DNA from: Novosphingobium terrae
GTDB taxonomy: Bacteria > Pseudomonadota > Alphaproteobacteria > Sphingomonadales > Sphingomonadaceae
Reading direction: 5' to 3'
Assembly (NCBI RefSeq): GCF_017163935.1
Contig: NZ_JABVZR010000001.1
Span: 2,852,001 to 2,916,000, forward strand
DNA length: 64,000 bases
The notes under the pieces: generated by a model
Database searches by the model: none
What the model was told of the DNA's origin: nothing
Seen by the model: the letters and a program-made list of their open reading frames with translations, nothing else
Position numbers and translations under genes: made by a program
Shown here: positions 45,630-54,726 of the stretch, one piece after another
How positions within the stretch are numbered: position 1 is the first letter of the stretch
Layout of the letters: the number at the start of each line of letters is the position of its first letter

Positions 45630-46412
45630 ATGGCTACCTTTACCCTCCCCGCCAACAGCAAGATCAATGGCAAAGGCCATGTGCACAAGGCGGAGGGCGC
45701 GACCCATGTGAAGAAATTCACCGTCTATCGCTATGACCCCGACAGCGGCGAAAACCCCCGCTATGACACCTTCGAGATCGATCTCGACAGCTGCGGCCCC
45801 ATGGTGCTGGACGCGCTGCTCAAGATCAAGAACGAGGTGGACTCGACCCTGACGCTGCGCCGTTCGTGCCGTGAAGGCATCTGCGGCTCCTGCGCGATGA
45901 ACATCAACGGTCGCAACGGTCTGGCCTGCACCACCGCCATCGAGGATCTGAAGGGCGATGTCCGCATCACCCCGCTGCCGCATATGGAAGTGATCAAGGA
46001 CCTCGTCCCCGATTTCACGCATTTCTATGCGCAATACGCCAGCATCCGCCCCTGGCTGCAGACCGTCTCGACCACGCCCTCGGGCAAGGAGCGCCTGCAG
46101 AGCCCCGAACAGCGCGAGAAGCTGGATGGCCTGTATGAGTGCATCCTGTGCGCCTGCTGCTCGACCAGCTGCCCCTCCTACTGGTGGAACTCTGACAAGT
46201 TCCTGGGCCCGGCAATCCTGCTTCAGGCCTATCGCTGGCTGGCCGACAGCCGCGACGAGATGACCGGTGAGCGTCTGGACGCGCTGGAAGACCCCTTCCG
46301 CCTGTACCGCTGCCACACCATCATGAACTGCGCCAACGTGTGCCCCAAGGGCCTTTCGCCCGCACGCGCCATCGCGGAAATCAAGAAGATGCAGGCCGAG
46401 CGCCAGATCTGA
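45630..46412 (+). CDS. sdhB: Succinate dehydrogenase iron-sulfur subunit
   Basis: 260 residues; passes electrons from SdhA flavin to quinone in complex II. Cluster cysteines: [21 protein letters not shown] for [2Fe-2S], [17 protein letters not shown] for [4Fe-4S], and [15 protein letters not shown] for [3Fe-4S]. ATG 45630 follows a weak ribosome site. The usual sdhC, sdhD and sdhA genes are not upstream; rne is, so sdhB is separated from the other complex II genes or the operon has been split. Thioesterase and zapE genes follow closely. Confidence 0.95.
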   Translation: MATFTLPANSKINGKGHVHKAEGATHVKKFTVYRYDPDSGENPRYDTFEIDLDSCGPMVLDALLKIKNEVDSTLTLRRSCREGICGSCAMNINGRNGLACTTAIEDLKGDVRITPLPHMEVIKDLVPDFTHFYAQYASIRPWLQTVSTTPSGKERLQSPEQREKLDGLYECILCACCSTSCPSYWWNSDKFLGPAILLQAYRWLADSRDEMTGERLDALEDPFRLYRCHTIMNCANVCPKGLSPARAIAEIKKMQAERQI

Positions 46413-46882
46413 TCACGGCCCGGACGATTTCCACACGGCCAACCTTTGTCAGCGAACCCGATCCGGACAATCCGGGCTGGGTTCGCTGGAATCTTTCAGA
46501 TCCCACCCGCTATAATGGCGTCACGCTGGGCGATCTGATCCTGAGGCAGGAAGGCGACAAGGTCCGCCTGCGCCTCACCCCTGCCCATCGCCACACCAAT
46601 CTGCTCGACAGCATTCATGGCGGCGTGCTGCTGGGGCTGGCCGATGTCAGCCTTTTCGCCACCGCGCGCACCCTGCTGGGCGAGCATCTGGCGGGCGGCG
46701 TCACGCTGGACCTCTCCTGCCAGTTTATCGGCGCCGGGCGCCTTGGCGCGCCGCTCGATGCCGTGGGCGAGGTGCTGCGCGAAACCGGGCGGATTGTCTT
46801 CATGCGCGGGCTGATCGAGCAGGAGGGCGCCACCATCGCCGCCTTCAACGCCGGCTTGCGCAAACCCTCGCAGCGAGTCTAA
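46340..46882 (+). CDS. PaaI-type hotdog thioesterase (start uncertain)
   Basis: A hotdog-fold thioesterase: [30 protein letters not shown] is the PaaI motif (HGG, then an acidic residue) and the C-terminus has [17 protein letters not shown]. The family begins near [15 protein letters not shown]. The only conventional start is GTG 46340, which overlaps sdhB by 73 bases and adds 23 unrelated residues. A CTG at 46409 overlaps the sdhB stop as CTGA and would give a 157-residue protein of normal size. Probably hydrolyses an acyl-CoA; substrate unknown. Confidence 0.75.
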   Translation: MPQGPFARTRHRGNQEDAGRAPDLITARTISTRPTFVSEPDPDNPGWVRWNLSDPTRYNGVTLGDLILRQEGDKVRLRLTPAHRHTNLLDSIHGGVLLGLADVSLFATARTLLGEHLAGGVTLDLSCQFIGAGRLGAPLDAVGEVLRETGRIVFMRGLIEQEGATIAAFNAGLRKPSQRV

Positions 46883-46890
46883 CGAGCGCC

Positions 46891-48018
46891 ATGGCTGGCC
46901 TGATCGCACAATATCAATCGCTGATTTCCGCAGAAGAGCTGCGCCCCGATGCCGAGCAGGCCGCTGCCGCCCAGCGCCTCGCCCATCTGCAGGACGAGCT
47001 GGAGGCCGCCCCCTCCGGCGGCTTTTTCGGGCGCCTGCTGGGCCGCAAGGCGGCGCCGCCGCGCGGGCTCTACATGTGGGGCGGCGTGGGGCGCGGCAAG
47101 TCCATGCTGATGGACCTGTTCCACGACACGCTCGCCATCCCCGAAAAGCGCCGCGTCCACTTCCACGCTTTTATGCTGGAGGTCCACGAGGTGATGCGCG
47201 ATGTCCGCAAGGGCGAGACCGGCGATCCCATCCCGCAGGTCGCGGCGCGCATCGCCAAGGGCCTGCGCGTGCTGGCCTTCGACGAGATGGTCGTCAACAA
47301 CTCCGCCGATGCCATGATCATGAGCCGCCTGTTCACGGCCCTGATCCGCGACCATGGGCTGGTGATCGTGACCACCAGCAACCGCGCGCCGAAAGACCTC
47401 TACAAAGATGGCCTCAACCGTGAGCATTTCCTGCCCTTCATCGCCCTGATCGAGAGCGATCTGGATGTGCTGACGCTCAACGGCCCGGTCGATTACCGCC
47501 TCGAACGCCTCACCGGCATCGCCACCTGGCACATGCCGCTGGGCGAAGCCGCCACCCACCGCGTGCGCGAGGCCTTCTTCCGCCTCACCGACTATCCGCC
47601 CGAGGATGCCGCCAATGTGCCCTCGGTCGATCTGGATGTGGGCGGCGGGCGCCTGCTGCATGTGCCCAAGAGCCTGAAGGGCGTGGCCGTTTTCAGCTTC
47701 AAGAAGCTGTGCGGCGAGGCGCGCGGGGCCTCGGATTATCTCGCCATTGCGCGGCATTACCACACGGTGATCCTCGTCGGCGTAAAGCGCATGGGGCCGG
47801 AAAACCGCAACGAGGCTGCGCGTTTCGTGACGCTGATCGACTCGCTTTACGAGCATAAGGTGAAACTGTTCGTCACGGCGGAGACCTCGCCGGAAGATCT
47901 TTATGAGGCAGGCGATGGCCGCTTCGAATTCGACCGCACCATCAGCCGTCTGATGGAAATGCAGAGCCGCGATTATCTGGCGGCCGGGCATGGTGTGGAT
48001 CACGAGTTGCAGGACTGA
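46891..48018 (+). CDS. zapE: Cell division ATPase ZapE (AFG1 family)
   Basis: 375 residues of the AFG1/ZapE P-loop ATPases. The Walker A motif is GGVGRGKSMLMD, Walker B is VLAFDEM followed by ADAMIMSRLF, and sensor 1 is VIVTTSN. In E. coli ZapE binds the Z-ring under stress. The sdhB-zapE neighbourhood is common in alphaproteobacteria, where mdh usually follows; here a palindromic repeat begins 12 bases after the stop instead. Confidence 0.92.
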   Translation: MAGLIAQYQSLISAEELRPDAEQAAAAQRLAHLQDELEAAPSGGFFGRLLGRKAAPPRGLYMWGGVGRGKSMLMDLFHDTLAIPEKRRVHFHAFMLEVHEVMRDVRKGETGDPIPQVAARIAKGLRVLAFDEMVVNNSADAMIMSRLFTALIRDHGLVIVTTSNRAPKDLYKDGLNREHFLPFIALIESDLDVLTLNGPVDYRLERLTGIATWHMPLGEAATHRVREAFFRLTDYPPEDAANVPSVDLDVGGGRLLHVPKSLKGVAVFSFKKLCGEARGASDYLAIARHYHTVILVGVKRMGPENRNEAARFVTLIDSLYEHKVKLFVTAETSPEDLYEAGDGRFEFDRTISRLMEMQSRDYLAAGHGVDHELQD

Positions 48019-48030
48019 AAGGGATTGAAA

Positions 48031-48259
48031 CAGGGGGCGTTACGCCCCCTGCACCCCCGTTACGTCTTCCGACGAAACGGCAGTGGCACCCGATCCTTGC
48101 GCCCGACCTCTCCACCTGCACGACATAAAGCGCCGCAGGCCTTTAACCCATAGGCTGTGCCCGGAATTCCTGCCTGCGGCGCAGCAAACTTGCGCCTTGG
48201 CCGAACCCGATGCGCCCACGCTGACACATCATGGGAGCGCGAGGGTGTAACACCCTCGC
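48031..48259. repeat. Palindromic repeat element, copy D (229 bp)
   Basis: Full-length copy. The left hairpin CAGGGGGCG/CGCCCCCTG (48031-48051) and the next 27 bases are identical to copy B; the right hairpin GCGAGGG/CCCTCGC is at 48239-48259. Inner inverted pair GCGCCGCAGGC / GCCTGCGGCGC. It lies 12 bases past the zapE stop and 59 bases before the YbjQ-family start, followed by a T-rich tract (TTTCTCTTTTTC). Confidence 0.85.
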
Positions 48260-48318
48260 ATTTCTCTTTTTCTTCCCTTCTGCTACCTTCCGGCGAAACA
48301 GGGAAAGGACGCGAACAC

Positions 48319-48639
48319 ATGATCGTCACCACCACCGAAAACATTGCCGGATATCGCACCACGCAATCGCTGGGACAGGTTTTCGGCGTGGTCGTTCGCA
48401 GCCGGGGTCTCGCGGGTAATTTCGTGGCGGCTTTGCGCACGATCATCGGCGGTGAGATCAAGGAATATTCCGCTCTGGTGGAGGACACCCGCCGCCATGC
48501 TCTGGACCGGCTGGTCAACAATGCGCGGGCGATGGGTGCGGATGCGGTGGTGATGATGCGCTTCGATTCCGGGCAGATCGGGCAGGCGATGAATGAGGTC
48601 GTCGCTTATGGCACGGCGGTGAAGATCGAGCCCCTGTGA
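48319..48639 (+). CDS. YbjQ/UPF0145 family heavy-metal-binding-domain protein
   Basis: 106 residues. The family pattern is complete: MIVTTTENIAGYRTTQSLGQVFGVVVRSRG, then GGEIKEYSALVEDTRRHALDRL and GADAVVMMRFDSG ending GTAVKI. Members form pentamers; the heavy-metal-binding label comes from sequence patterns and is not firmly proven. Upstream ribosome site AAAGGA. A small membrane protein follows 13 bases later. Confidence 0.92.
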   Translation: MIVTTTENIAGYRTTQSLGQVFGVVVRSRGLAGNFVAALRTIIGGEIKEYSALVEDTRRHALDRLVNNARAMGADAVVMMRFDSGQIGQAMNEVVAYGTAVKIEPL

Positions 48640-48652
48640 TGAGGCTGGTGTA

Positions 48653-48922
48653 ATGCGCCCGGTCGCGGGCCTTCTGGCGCTGTCTCTGGCGGGATTGCTG
48701 ATCGCGGCGGCGCTGGGCTGCTGGCAGGTCTGGCCGCTGGGGGTGATGGGCACTTTGCTGGCGCTCTCGGTGCTGGTGGAGCGGCGCTATCGGCGGCGGC
48801 CAGAGCTGCCGGAGACCGGTTGGGAACCGACCTCCGAGAAATTCCTTGATGAGGACACCGGGCAGGTCATGCAGGTCTGGTATCACCCCGGCACCGGCCA
48901 GCGCGACTATCGGCCCGGCTAA
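48653..48922 (+). CDS. Small membrane protein, unknown
   Basis: 89 residues. Two hydrophobic segments (residues 3-23 and 25-42) are followed by a basic stretch (ERRYRRRPE) and a hydrophilic tail ETGWEPTSEKFLDEDTG. I recognise no family. It follows the YbjQ-family gene and converges on the asparagine-synthase-like gene so closely that the two stop codons overlap. Confidence 0.6.
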   Translation: MRPVAGLLALSLAGLLIAAALGCWQVWPLGVMGTLLALSVLVERRYRRRPELPETGWEPTSEKFLDEDTGQVMQVWYHPGTGQRDYRPG

Positions 48923-50814
48923 ACCAGCCCGAGGTGGGTCAGCGAGCGATCCAGTTGCAGCAACTGCCAAAGCAGGCGCGAGTGGTCACTGGTGCCCGCG
49001 ATATGGGCCTGAGCCGCACGATCGATGGCCGCACTGTCGAACCAGCCTGTACGGGACAGGGCGCCGCCTTGGGCGATACCCCTCGCCGCGCCCGCCAGAG
49101 GCCCCCGGAACCATTGCGCGATGGGCGTGACGAAGCCCTGCTTGGGGCGGAAGAGGATGTCCTCGGGCAGTTGGGGCTTCATCGCCTGCTTCATCAGCCA
49201 TTTGCCCTGCGTGCCGCAAATGCGCATACCCTCGGGCAGACCTGCGGCAAATTCGATCAGGCGGTGGTCCAGCAGAGGCTCGCGCGCTTCCAGCGAAACC
49301 GCCATGGAAGCTCGGTCCACCTTGGTCAGAATATCGCCCGGCAACCAGAATTTGAGATCGGCATATTGCGCGGCATCCAGCCCGGAGCGCGCCGGGCCCT
49401 GTTCCATCAAGTCGATAAAGGGTTGCTCGGCGCGGTAATCCCCCCGCTGGCGGCGATAATCATCGCTGTAGAGCCTGTTCCGCAGTCCCGGTCCCGTCAC
49501 CGAGATGGCGCTGGCGTAAGCCTCCGCCGAAGAGCCCGCCAGCGACAGCAGCGTCGTCTTGGCGCGCAGCGGGCGCGGGGCCCAGTCGGCCTTGGGGTAA
49601 AGCCGCCCGGCCAACCCAAACAGCGGCGCGCGTAGGGCAGAAGGCACCAGCCCCCTCACCCTATCCTCACCATGCTGGAAGCGGTGGCGCCGGTAACCGG
49701 CGAAGGCCTCATCCGCACCATCGCCCGACAGGGCCACCGTCACGCTTTCGCGTGCGAGCTGGCAGACGCGCCATGTCGGCAGGGCGCTGGCATCGGCGAA
49801 GGGTTCGTCGAACATGGCCGCCAGATGATCCACTGCCTCGAAATCATCGGGGCTGACGATGCGGCTGACGTGGTCGGTGTTGTAACGCTTCGCCACCTGC
49901 TCGGCATAGCCGGTTTCATCCAGCGCCTTCACATCGAAGCCGATCGAGCAGGTCCGCACCGGATGGCCGCTTTCCTCGGCCATCAGCGCAACCACGCTGG
50001 AGCTGTCCACCCCGCCCGAGAGGAACGCCCCCAGAGGCACATCCGCAACCATCCGGCTTTTCACCGCAGAGCGCAGCAGATCGGCCAGTTCGGCGGTCAG
50101 ATCGGCTTCGCTGCCCTTGTGGCGCTCGGCAAAACTCACATCCCAATAGGCTTGGGGCGCGGGCACCGGAGCGTCATGGCTGAGCAGCAGCACATGGGCG
50201 GCGGGCAGCTTGCGCACCCCGGCCAGAATGCAGCGATGATCGGGCACATAGCCCCAAGCCAGATAATCCTCGACGGCCAGCGGATCGATCCGCCGCTCCA
50301 GCGCGGGGTGGGCGATCAGCGCCTTCAGTTCCGAGGCAAAAATCGTGCTGCCATCGGCCAGCTCAGCCAGATAGAGCGGCTTCACCCCCAGCCGGTCGCG
50401 CGCCAGCAGCAGCTGCCGCCGGTCCAGATCATAGAGCGCAAAGGCGAACATGCCCGAAAAGCGGCTGACGCAATCCACACCCCAGCGCTGATACGCGGCC
50501 AGAATGACCTCACTGTCGCCGTCGGTGTGAAAGTGCGCGCCCTGCTCGGCCAATTCGGCGCGCAGCTCACGGTAATTGTAGATCTCGCCGTTGAAGACCA
50601 GCATGGCCCGGCCATCGGTGGACGCCATGGGCTGGGGCGAACCGGCAATATCGATGATCGAGAGCCGCCGATGGCCCAGCGCCACCGCGCCGCCCTCCCA
50701 CACGCCATAGCCGTCTGGCCCGCGATGGGCGATGGCATCGCACATGGCGCGCAGCACATCGGCATCGGCCCTGCCCCGCGCTTCCTTGTGAAAAATGCCT
50801 GCTATACCGCACAT
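48919..50814 (-). CDS. XrtA-locus amidotransferase (asparagine synthase family)
   Basis: 631 residues. The N-terminal class II glutamine amidotransferase starts with the catalytic cysteine MCGIAGIFHK and has the conserved HRGPDGYG and VFNGEIYNYRELR. The synthetase domain carries the ATP-pyrophosphatase motif SGGVDSSSVVAL and LPGDILTKVDRASMAVSLEAREPLLD. Such proteins are regular members of exosortase A loci and are thought to amidate a sugar or sugar acid in the exopolysaccharide; a role in asparagine synthesis is less likely. It lies 51 bases after xrtA. Confidence 0.9.
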   Translation of the reverse strand: MCGIAGIFHKEARGRADADVLRAMCDAIAHRGPDGYGVWEGGAVALGHRRLSIIDIAGSPQPMASTDGRAMLVFNGEIYNYRELRAELAEQGAHFHTDGDSEVILAAYQRWGVDCVSRFSGMFAFALYDLDRRQLLLARDRLGVKPLYLAELADGSTIFASELKALIAHPALERRIDPLAVEDYLAWGYVPDHRCILAGVRKLPAAHVLLLSHDAPVPAPQAYWDVSFAERHKGSEADLTAELADLLRSAVKSRMVADVPLGAFLSGGVDSSSVVALMAEESGHPVRTCSIGFDVKALDETGYAEQVAKRYNTDHVSRIVSPDDFEAVDHLAAMFDEPFADASALPTWRVCQLARESVTVALSGDGADEAFAGYRRHRFQHGEDRVRGLVPSALRAPLFGLAGRLYPKADWAPRPLRAKTTLLSLAGSSAEAYASAISVTGPGLRNRLYSDDYRRQRGDYRAEQPFIDLMEQGPARSGLDAAQYADLKFWLPGDILTKVDRASMAVSLEAREPLLDHRLIEFAAGLPEGMRICGTQGKWLMKQAMKPQLPEDILFRPKQGFVTPIAQWFRGPLAGAARGIAQGGALSRTGWFDSAAIDRAAQAHIAGTSDHSRLLWQLLQLDRSLTHLGLV

Positions 50815-50865
50815 AAGAAACCTCTTTTCGCGGCATAGCCTAGGGGCTCAGTCCTTGCCATCACC

Positions 50866-52434
50866 CTAATCGGCATCATCATTGCCATCGGGCGTGCCCA
50901 GCGCAATATGATCCATAAAGCTGCCCACCGGCCCGATGGCGCGGCGGAAATCATGCAGCGTATCCACCGCCGGATCGCCCATCGGCGCCTGAGCCTGCGT
51001 CGCCTCCTCCTCCACCGAGAGGATCAGCATCATCGTGGGCACCCGGCGCAGCATCAGCCGGTCTTCCAGATTGGCGAGGCGCAGCTTCACCGTGGAGGCG
51101 GTGCTGGTGTCGCCGGTGTGCCATGTCGTCTGGGCCAGACGGGCGATGCGCCCCTGAGCCAGCAGCCGGTCGCCCCGGGCGGCCAGAGCCCCTGCCCCCG
51201 GTCCCTGCCATTGCCATGCCGAGCCGGGCGGCAAAGCGCCCTCGCCAAAGCCGGTCGCCTTGCGGCCCGGCCCTTGCGCGGCATACAGCGCGAAGAACAT
51301 GTCGACGATGCGGCCCTTGTCATCGGCATAGCGCAGCTGGATGCGGTGATCGGCCCCGGCAGCACGCGGTGTCCAGTCCACCATCAACGGCGTGCCGACG
51401 CGGTGCCAGCCGGGCACCTGAGGCACAGCGATACGGGTGGGCATCGGCGCCTCCAGCCGGGCCGCCGCCGTGGACCACACCAGACACGCCAGCACGATGG
51501 CAAAAGCCCCGCCGCCGGCCAGGGCACGCGGGCAACGCCAGCGATCCAGCTTCGCCAGCACCCGGTTTTGCGCGAGGGCGGCGCCGTCGATCATGGGATC
51601 GTGCACCTTGCGGTCGAAAAAGGGCCAGCTGATCGCAAGGATGGCGGCGATCACGGCGGCGAAGAAGAACCAGCCATAGATGATATGGTCGACCCCGCCC
51701 GCATAGGCCGCGCCCTTGATCTGCGCCACATAGACCGTGCCCCAGGCCCGAACGCCGTTGGCCAGCACCGGCACCACCACGCAGAGCGCCATAAAAGCGA
51801 CGCGCCGCGTCCACGAGCGAAAGCAGACATTAGCCGCCAGCACCCCGAAGGCCAGCATCGCCACGAGGAATTTCACGCCCGAACAGGCCTCGGCAATTTC
51901 GAAGAGGCCTGCGGGGGTGGCGATCATCACGCCGTCGACATGGGCGGGGATATGGGTCATCACCACCAGCCAGATCGTCAGGCGGGCGGTGATGGTCTGC
52001 AGGGGCGGAATGATCTCGTCGCCGAAGGGCACCAGAAAGACCATATAGGCCAGCGGGAAGAGGAAAGCCGCCGTCACCCGCGTGCCCAGCATCAGCGGCA
52101 CGGCGGCCATCAACATGCCGACGGCGCCGAACTGCGCCAGCTCGGCCAGATTGGCGAGGCGCCCCATGACCCAGATCAGCGCGGCCAGCAGCAACAGGAA
52201 CAGCCCCGGCCACCAGCAGGCGGGGCGCAACTGTTTGGCCTCGGCCCAGCGATGCCAGACCTGCCAGCCAAGGATCAGCGGGATCAGCAGCACATGGGTG
52301 TAGGTGGAGATGTTCCACCACTGATCGGCCATGGCCCGCCATTCCTGACTGGCCGCGCCGATCATGATGCCCCAGATCAGGGCCAACAAGGTCAGCCCCT
52401 TGCCCCAGTCCGGCGAGAATTGCTCACGCGCCAT
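50866..52434 (-). CDS. xrtA: Exosortase A fused to EpsI domain
   Basis: 522 residues. The N-terminal 280 form the eight-helix exosortase with the catalytic triad visible: Cys184 in EACSGVK, Arg229 in ANGVRAWG and His250 in VDHIIYGW. After one more helix the C-terminal 210 residues are an EpsI (DUF3485)-type periplasmic domain (PMPTRIAVPQVPGWHRVG...). Exosortase cleaves PEP-CTERM tails of exported proteins; EpsI acts in exopolysaccharide production. No PEP-CTERM protein is encoded in the window. It overlaps the glycosyltransferase gene by 11 bases. Confidence 0.93.
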   Translation of the reverse strand: MAREQFSPDWGKGLTLLALIWGIMIGAASQEWRAMADQWWNISTYTHVLLIPLILGWQVWHRWAEAKQLRPACWWPGLFLLLLAALIWVMGRLANLAELAQFGAVGMLMAAVPLMLGTRVTAAFLFPLAYMVFLVPFGDEIIPPLQTITARLTIWLVVMTHIPAHVDGVMIATPAGLFEIAEACSGVKFLVAMLAFGVLAANVCFRSWTRRVAFMALCVVVPVLANGVRAWGTVYVAQIKGAAYAGGVDHIIYGWFFFAAVIAAILAISWPFFDRKVHDPMIDGAALAQNRVLAKLDRWRCPRALAGGGAFAIVLACLVWSTAAARLEAPMPTRIAVPQVPGWHRVGTPLMVDWTPRAAGADHRIQLRYADDKGRIVDMFFALYAAQGPGRKATGFGEGALPPGSAWQWQGPGAGALAARGDRLLAQGRIARLAQTTWHTGDTSTASTVKLRLANLEDRLMLRRVPTMMLILSVEEEATQAQAPMGDPAVDTLHDFRRAIGPVGSFMDHIALGTPDGNDDAD

Positions 52435-53656
52435 GGAGGGTGGCTCCGATCAGACCGGCGAGCGGTGCCAGAGCAGCCTGCCAGCTGGCATGGGCCAGCA
52501 CATGGACGCGGGCAGCTTGGCCCATGGCTTTGGCGTGGTCAGGATTGTCCAGCAAGGCCAGCGTGGTTGCGATCAGGGCCTGATCGCTGTCGGCAATGGC
52601 GTAATCCGTGCCATCGCGCGCCTCGATCCCTGTCGCGGCGCCGGGGGAGAGGACGCAGGGCAGTGCCATGGCCATGGCCTCCAGCACCTTGTTCTGCACC
52701 CCCCGCGCGATCTCCAGCGGCACCAGAGCCATATCCGCAGCGGCGAGGTAGGGCCGCATATCCGGCACCGCACCATGGACCTGCGTGCCGTTCACCCCAT
52801 GCAGCGCCTGCACGGCAGGCGTGGGGGCGCGGCCCACGATATGGAAGCTGGCTTGCGGGTGATGCTTGAGGATCGCGGGCATCAACTGCTGTGCTGCGCG
52901 GGTGACAGCAGCGATGTTGGGGGCGTAATCCATCTGGCCGGTGAAGATCAGCTTCGGGCCGGGTTGTGCGGCCAGAGCGGCATCGGGCGCCACTTCGGGC
53001 GAGAAAAAGCTGCAGTCGATACCATTGCTCAGCACCCCCACATGTGCGGGGCTGTTGGCGGGCAGGCGCCTTTTCAGCAGAGCAGCCTCGGCCTTGCTGA
53101 TCAGCAGTGTGTGGTCGGCACGGGCGGCCAGGCGGCCCTCTTCCACCGCCAGAAGGCGGCCTTCGCGGGCATGGACCCAGCGCATCGGGCCTTTGCCCTC
53201 TCGCCCATAGGCATCGAATTTGGCCGAATCGACATCCACCAGATCGAGGATAACCCTGCCTGTGAAGTCAGCAGGCACATACTGCCCCATCTGACCGGAA
53301 AAGACGAAAATCGTGCCGATCCGCCCGCTCGCCAGCGTGGAACGCACATAATCCGCCAGATGCCTGTCATGAAAGGCGGTGAGGCTGATCGGTTGCCCCT
53401 TGGCCAGCGCCTCCAGCCCGGCCAGCGGCAGCGGCTTCTTGCGGGCACGCAGGCAATAGGTGGCAGCACAAGCCGCCAGTTCGCCCTCATGCGCCCAGTC
53501 TCCCGCATCATCGGCGAAACAGGCGACATGCACTGGCGCCAGCGCCGTCAGAGCCTTCAGCACATGATGCGAATGGATCTTGTCGCCCCGGTCGGGCGGG
53601 AACGGCAGGCGATGGGCCAGAAACAGGATCTCTTTGCCGGAAGCGGATGCGCTCAC
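52424..53656 (-). CDS. XrtA-associated sugar transferase (GT-B glycosyltransferase)
   Basis: 410 residues, GT-B fold of the TIGR03087 type. The N-terminus reads ILFLAHRLPFPPDRGDKIHSHH and the C-terminal half has the acceptor/donor loop LIFTGQMDYAPNIAAV and ARGVQNKVLEAMAMALPCVLSP. It adds a sugar during exopolysaccharide repeat-unit assembly. The start is GTG 53656, overlapping the FemAB stop as GTGA; the longer frame to 53719 lies inside the FemAB gene. Confidence 0.9.
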   Translation of the reverse strand: MSASASGKEILFLAHRLPFPPDRGDKIHSHHVLKALTALAPVHVACFADDAGDWAHEGELAACAATYCLRARKKPLPLAGLEALAKGQPISLTAFHDRHLADYVRSTLASGRIGTIFVFSGQMGQYVPADFTGRVILDLVDVDSAKFDAYGREGKGPMRWVHAREGRLLAVEEGRLAARADHTLLISKAEAALLKRRLPANSPAHVGVLSNGIDCSFFSPEVAPDAALAAQPGPKLIFTGQMDYAPNIAAVTRAAQQLMPAILKHHPQASFHIVGRAPTPAVQALHGVNGTQVHGAVPDMRPYLAAADMALVPLEIARGVQNKVLEAMAMALPCVLSPGAATGIEARDGTDYAIADSDQALIATTLALLDNPDHAKAMGQAARVHVLAHASWQAALAPLAGLIGATLHGA

Positions 53657-54726
53657 CCCAGCCCCCGGGCAATCCACGGGCCGATCAGATTGGCCACGGG
53701 CAGAGGCAGCTTCTTCCACAGCTCGATCCGGCGCGAATGGGTGGCGCTGGTGGGATCGGCATCGCGTGCCTTGGCCCCCGGCGCGGTATAGACGCCATAG
53801 GAGAGCGGCGCGGGCTCAAACCCCCAGTTGCGCTTGAAATCAAAGGCGCCGCTGCCCGTCTTGGAGCGCCCGAAATCAAAATGGGTGCAGCCGCGCTGGC
53901 GCGCATGGCGCATCAGCTCGTAATACATGCGATCGTTGGCGCGCAGGCTCCGCGCTTCCCACGTGCCACCGCCCCAATAGGGCATTACCGCGCCGCGATG
54001 ATAGAGCGACAGCACGCTGGCGACCGCCTTGCCCTGATGGCGCACGGTCAGGATATCGGCATCCTGCCCAAAACGCTCCAGCACAGCGCGGAACAGGGCG
54101 CGCGGGAAAACCGGCGTGCCCAGATTGCGCACGCTGGTGGCGTAGATGTGGTAATGCTCGGCGGAAAGGTCTTTGCCGCCCGTCACCACCTCGAAGTCAT
54201 TGGCCAGACCCTTGCGGACCTCGGCGCGCTGCTTGCGGGGGATCGCGGTGAGTTCGGCCTCGTCACTGGCGGCCAGCGGGCGCACAAAACCGGCATGTGA
54301 CTGGTTCTTCACCGCCCAACCTTCGCGGTCTTCCGGCAGCAGACCGCCGCGCAATTCCGCCGAGGGCGCTTTATGCTTTTGGGCCAGATCCTCCAGCGCG
54401 GCGAACAGCGGCGCGGGGTCGGTGTCCTCTGCCACCAGCACGCCACCGCCCACGGCAAAGCCTGTGGAAGCCAGCACGCGCCCGAAGATCGGAGAGGTCA
54501 CCAAAGTCAGCGGCAGATAACCGATCAGCGCACCGCCCTGCTCCAGCACCAGCGCCAGCGGCTTGTTGCCCGTGCCCTGCGCCACAGCCAGCAGCCATGC
54601 GGGGCGATGGAACGGTGTGGCGTCCGGATGATCGGCCAGAAAGCCCTCGATCCGCCGCTCATCCTGAGGGTCACGCAGATCGGCGAGGCGCACCGCCCCC
54701 ACAGCCATCCGAAGCGGCGCGTTCAT
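53653..54726 (-). CDS. FemAB family XrtA-associated protein
   Basis: 357 residues with the tandem GNAT fold of FemAB/lipid-linked acyl or aminoacyl transferases. Recognisable parts are PFHRPAWLLAVA, RKQRAEVRKGLAN, SVLSLYHRGAVMPYWGGG and the C-terminal HFDFGRSKTGSGAFDFKRNWGFEP. In XrtA loci it is thought to modify the sugar or peptide part of the polymer. ATG 54726 overlaps the deacetylase stop (ATGA). Confidence 0.9.
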   Translation of the reverse strand: MNAPLRMAVGAVRLADLRDPQDERRIEGFLADHPDATPFHRPAWLLAVAQGTGNKPLALVLEQGGALIGYLPLTLVTSPIFGRVLASTGFAVGGGVLVAEDTDPAPLFAALEDLAQKHKAPSAELRGGLLPEDREGWAVKNQSHAGFVRPLAASDEAELTAIPRKQRAEVRKGLANDFEVVTGGKDLSAEHYHIYATSVRNLGTPVFPRALFRAVLERFGQDADILTVRHQGKAVASVLSLYHRGAVMPYWGGGTWEARSLRANDRMYYELMRHARQRGCTHFDFGRSKTGSGAFDFKRNWGFEPAPLSYGVYTAPGAKARDADPTSATHSRRIELWKKLPLPVANLIGPWIARGLG

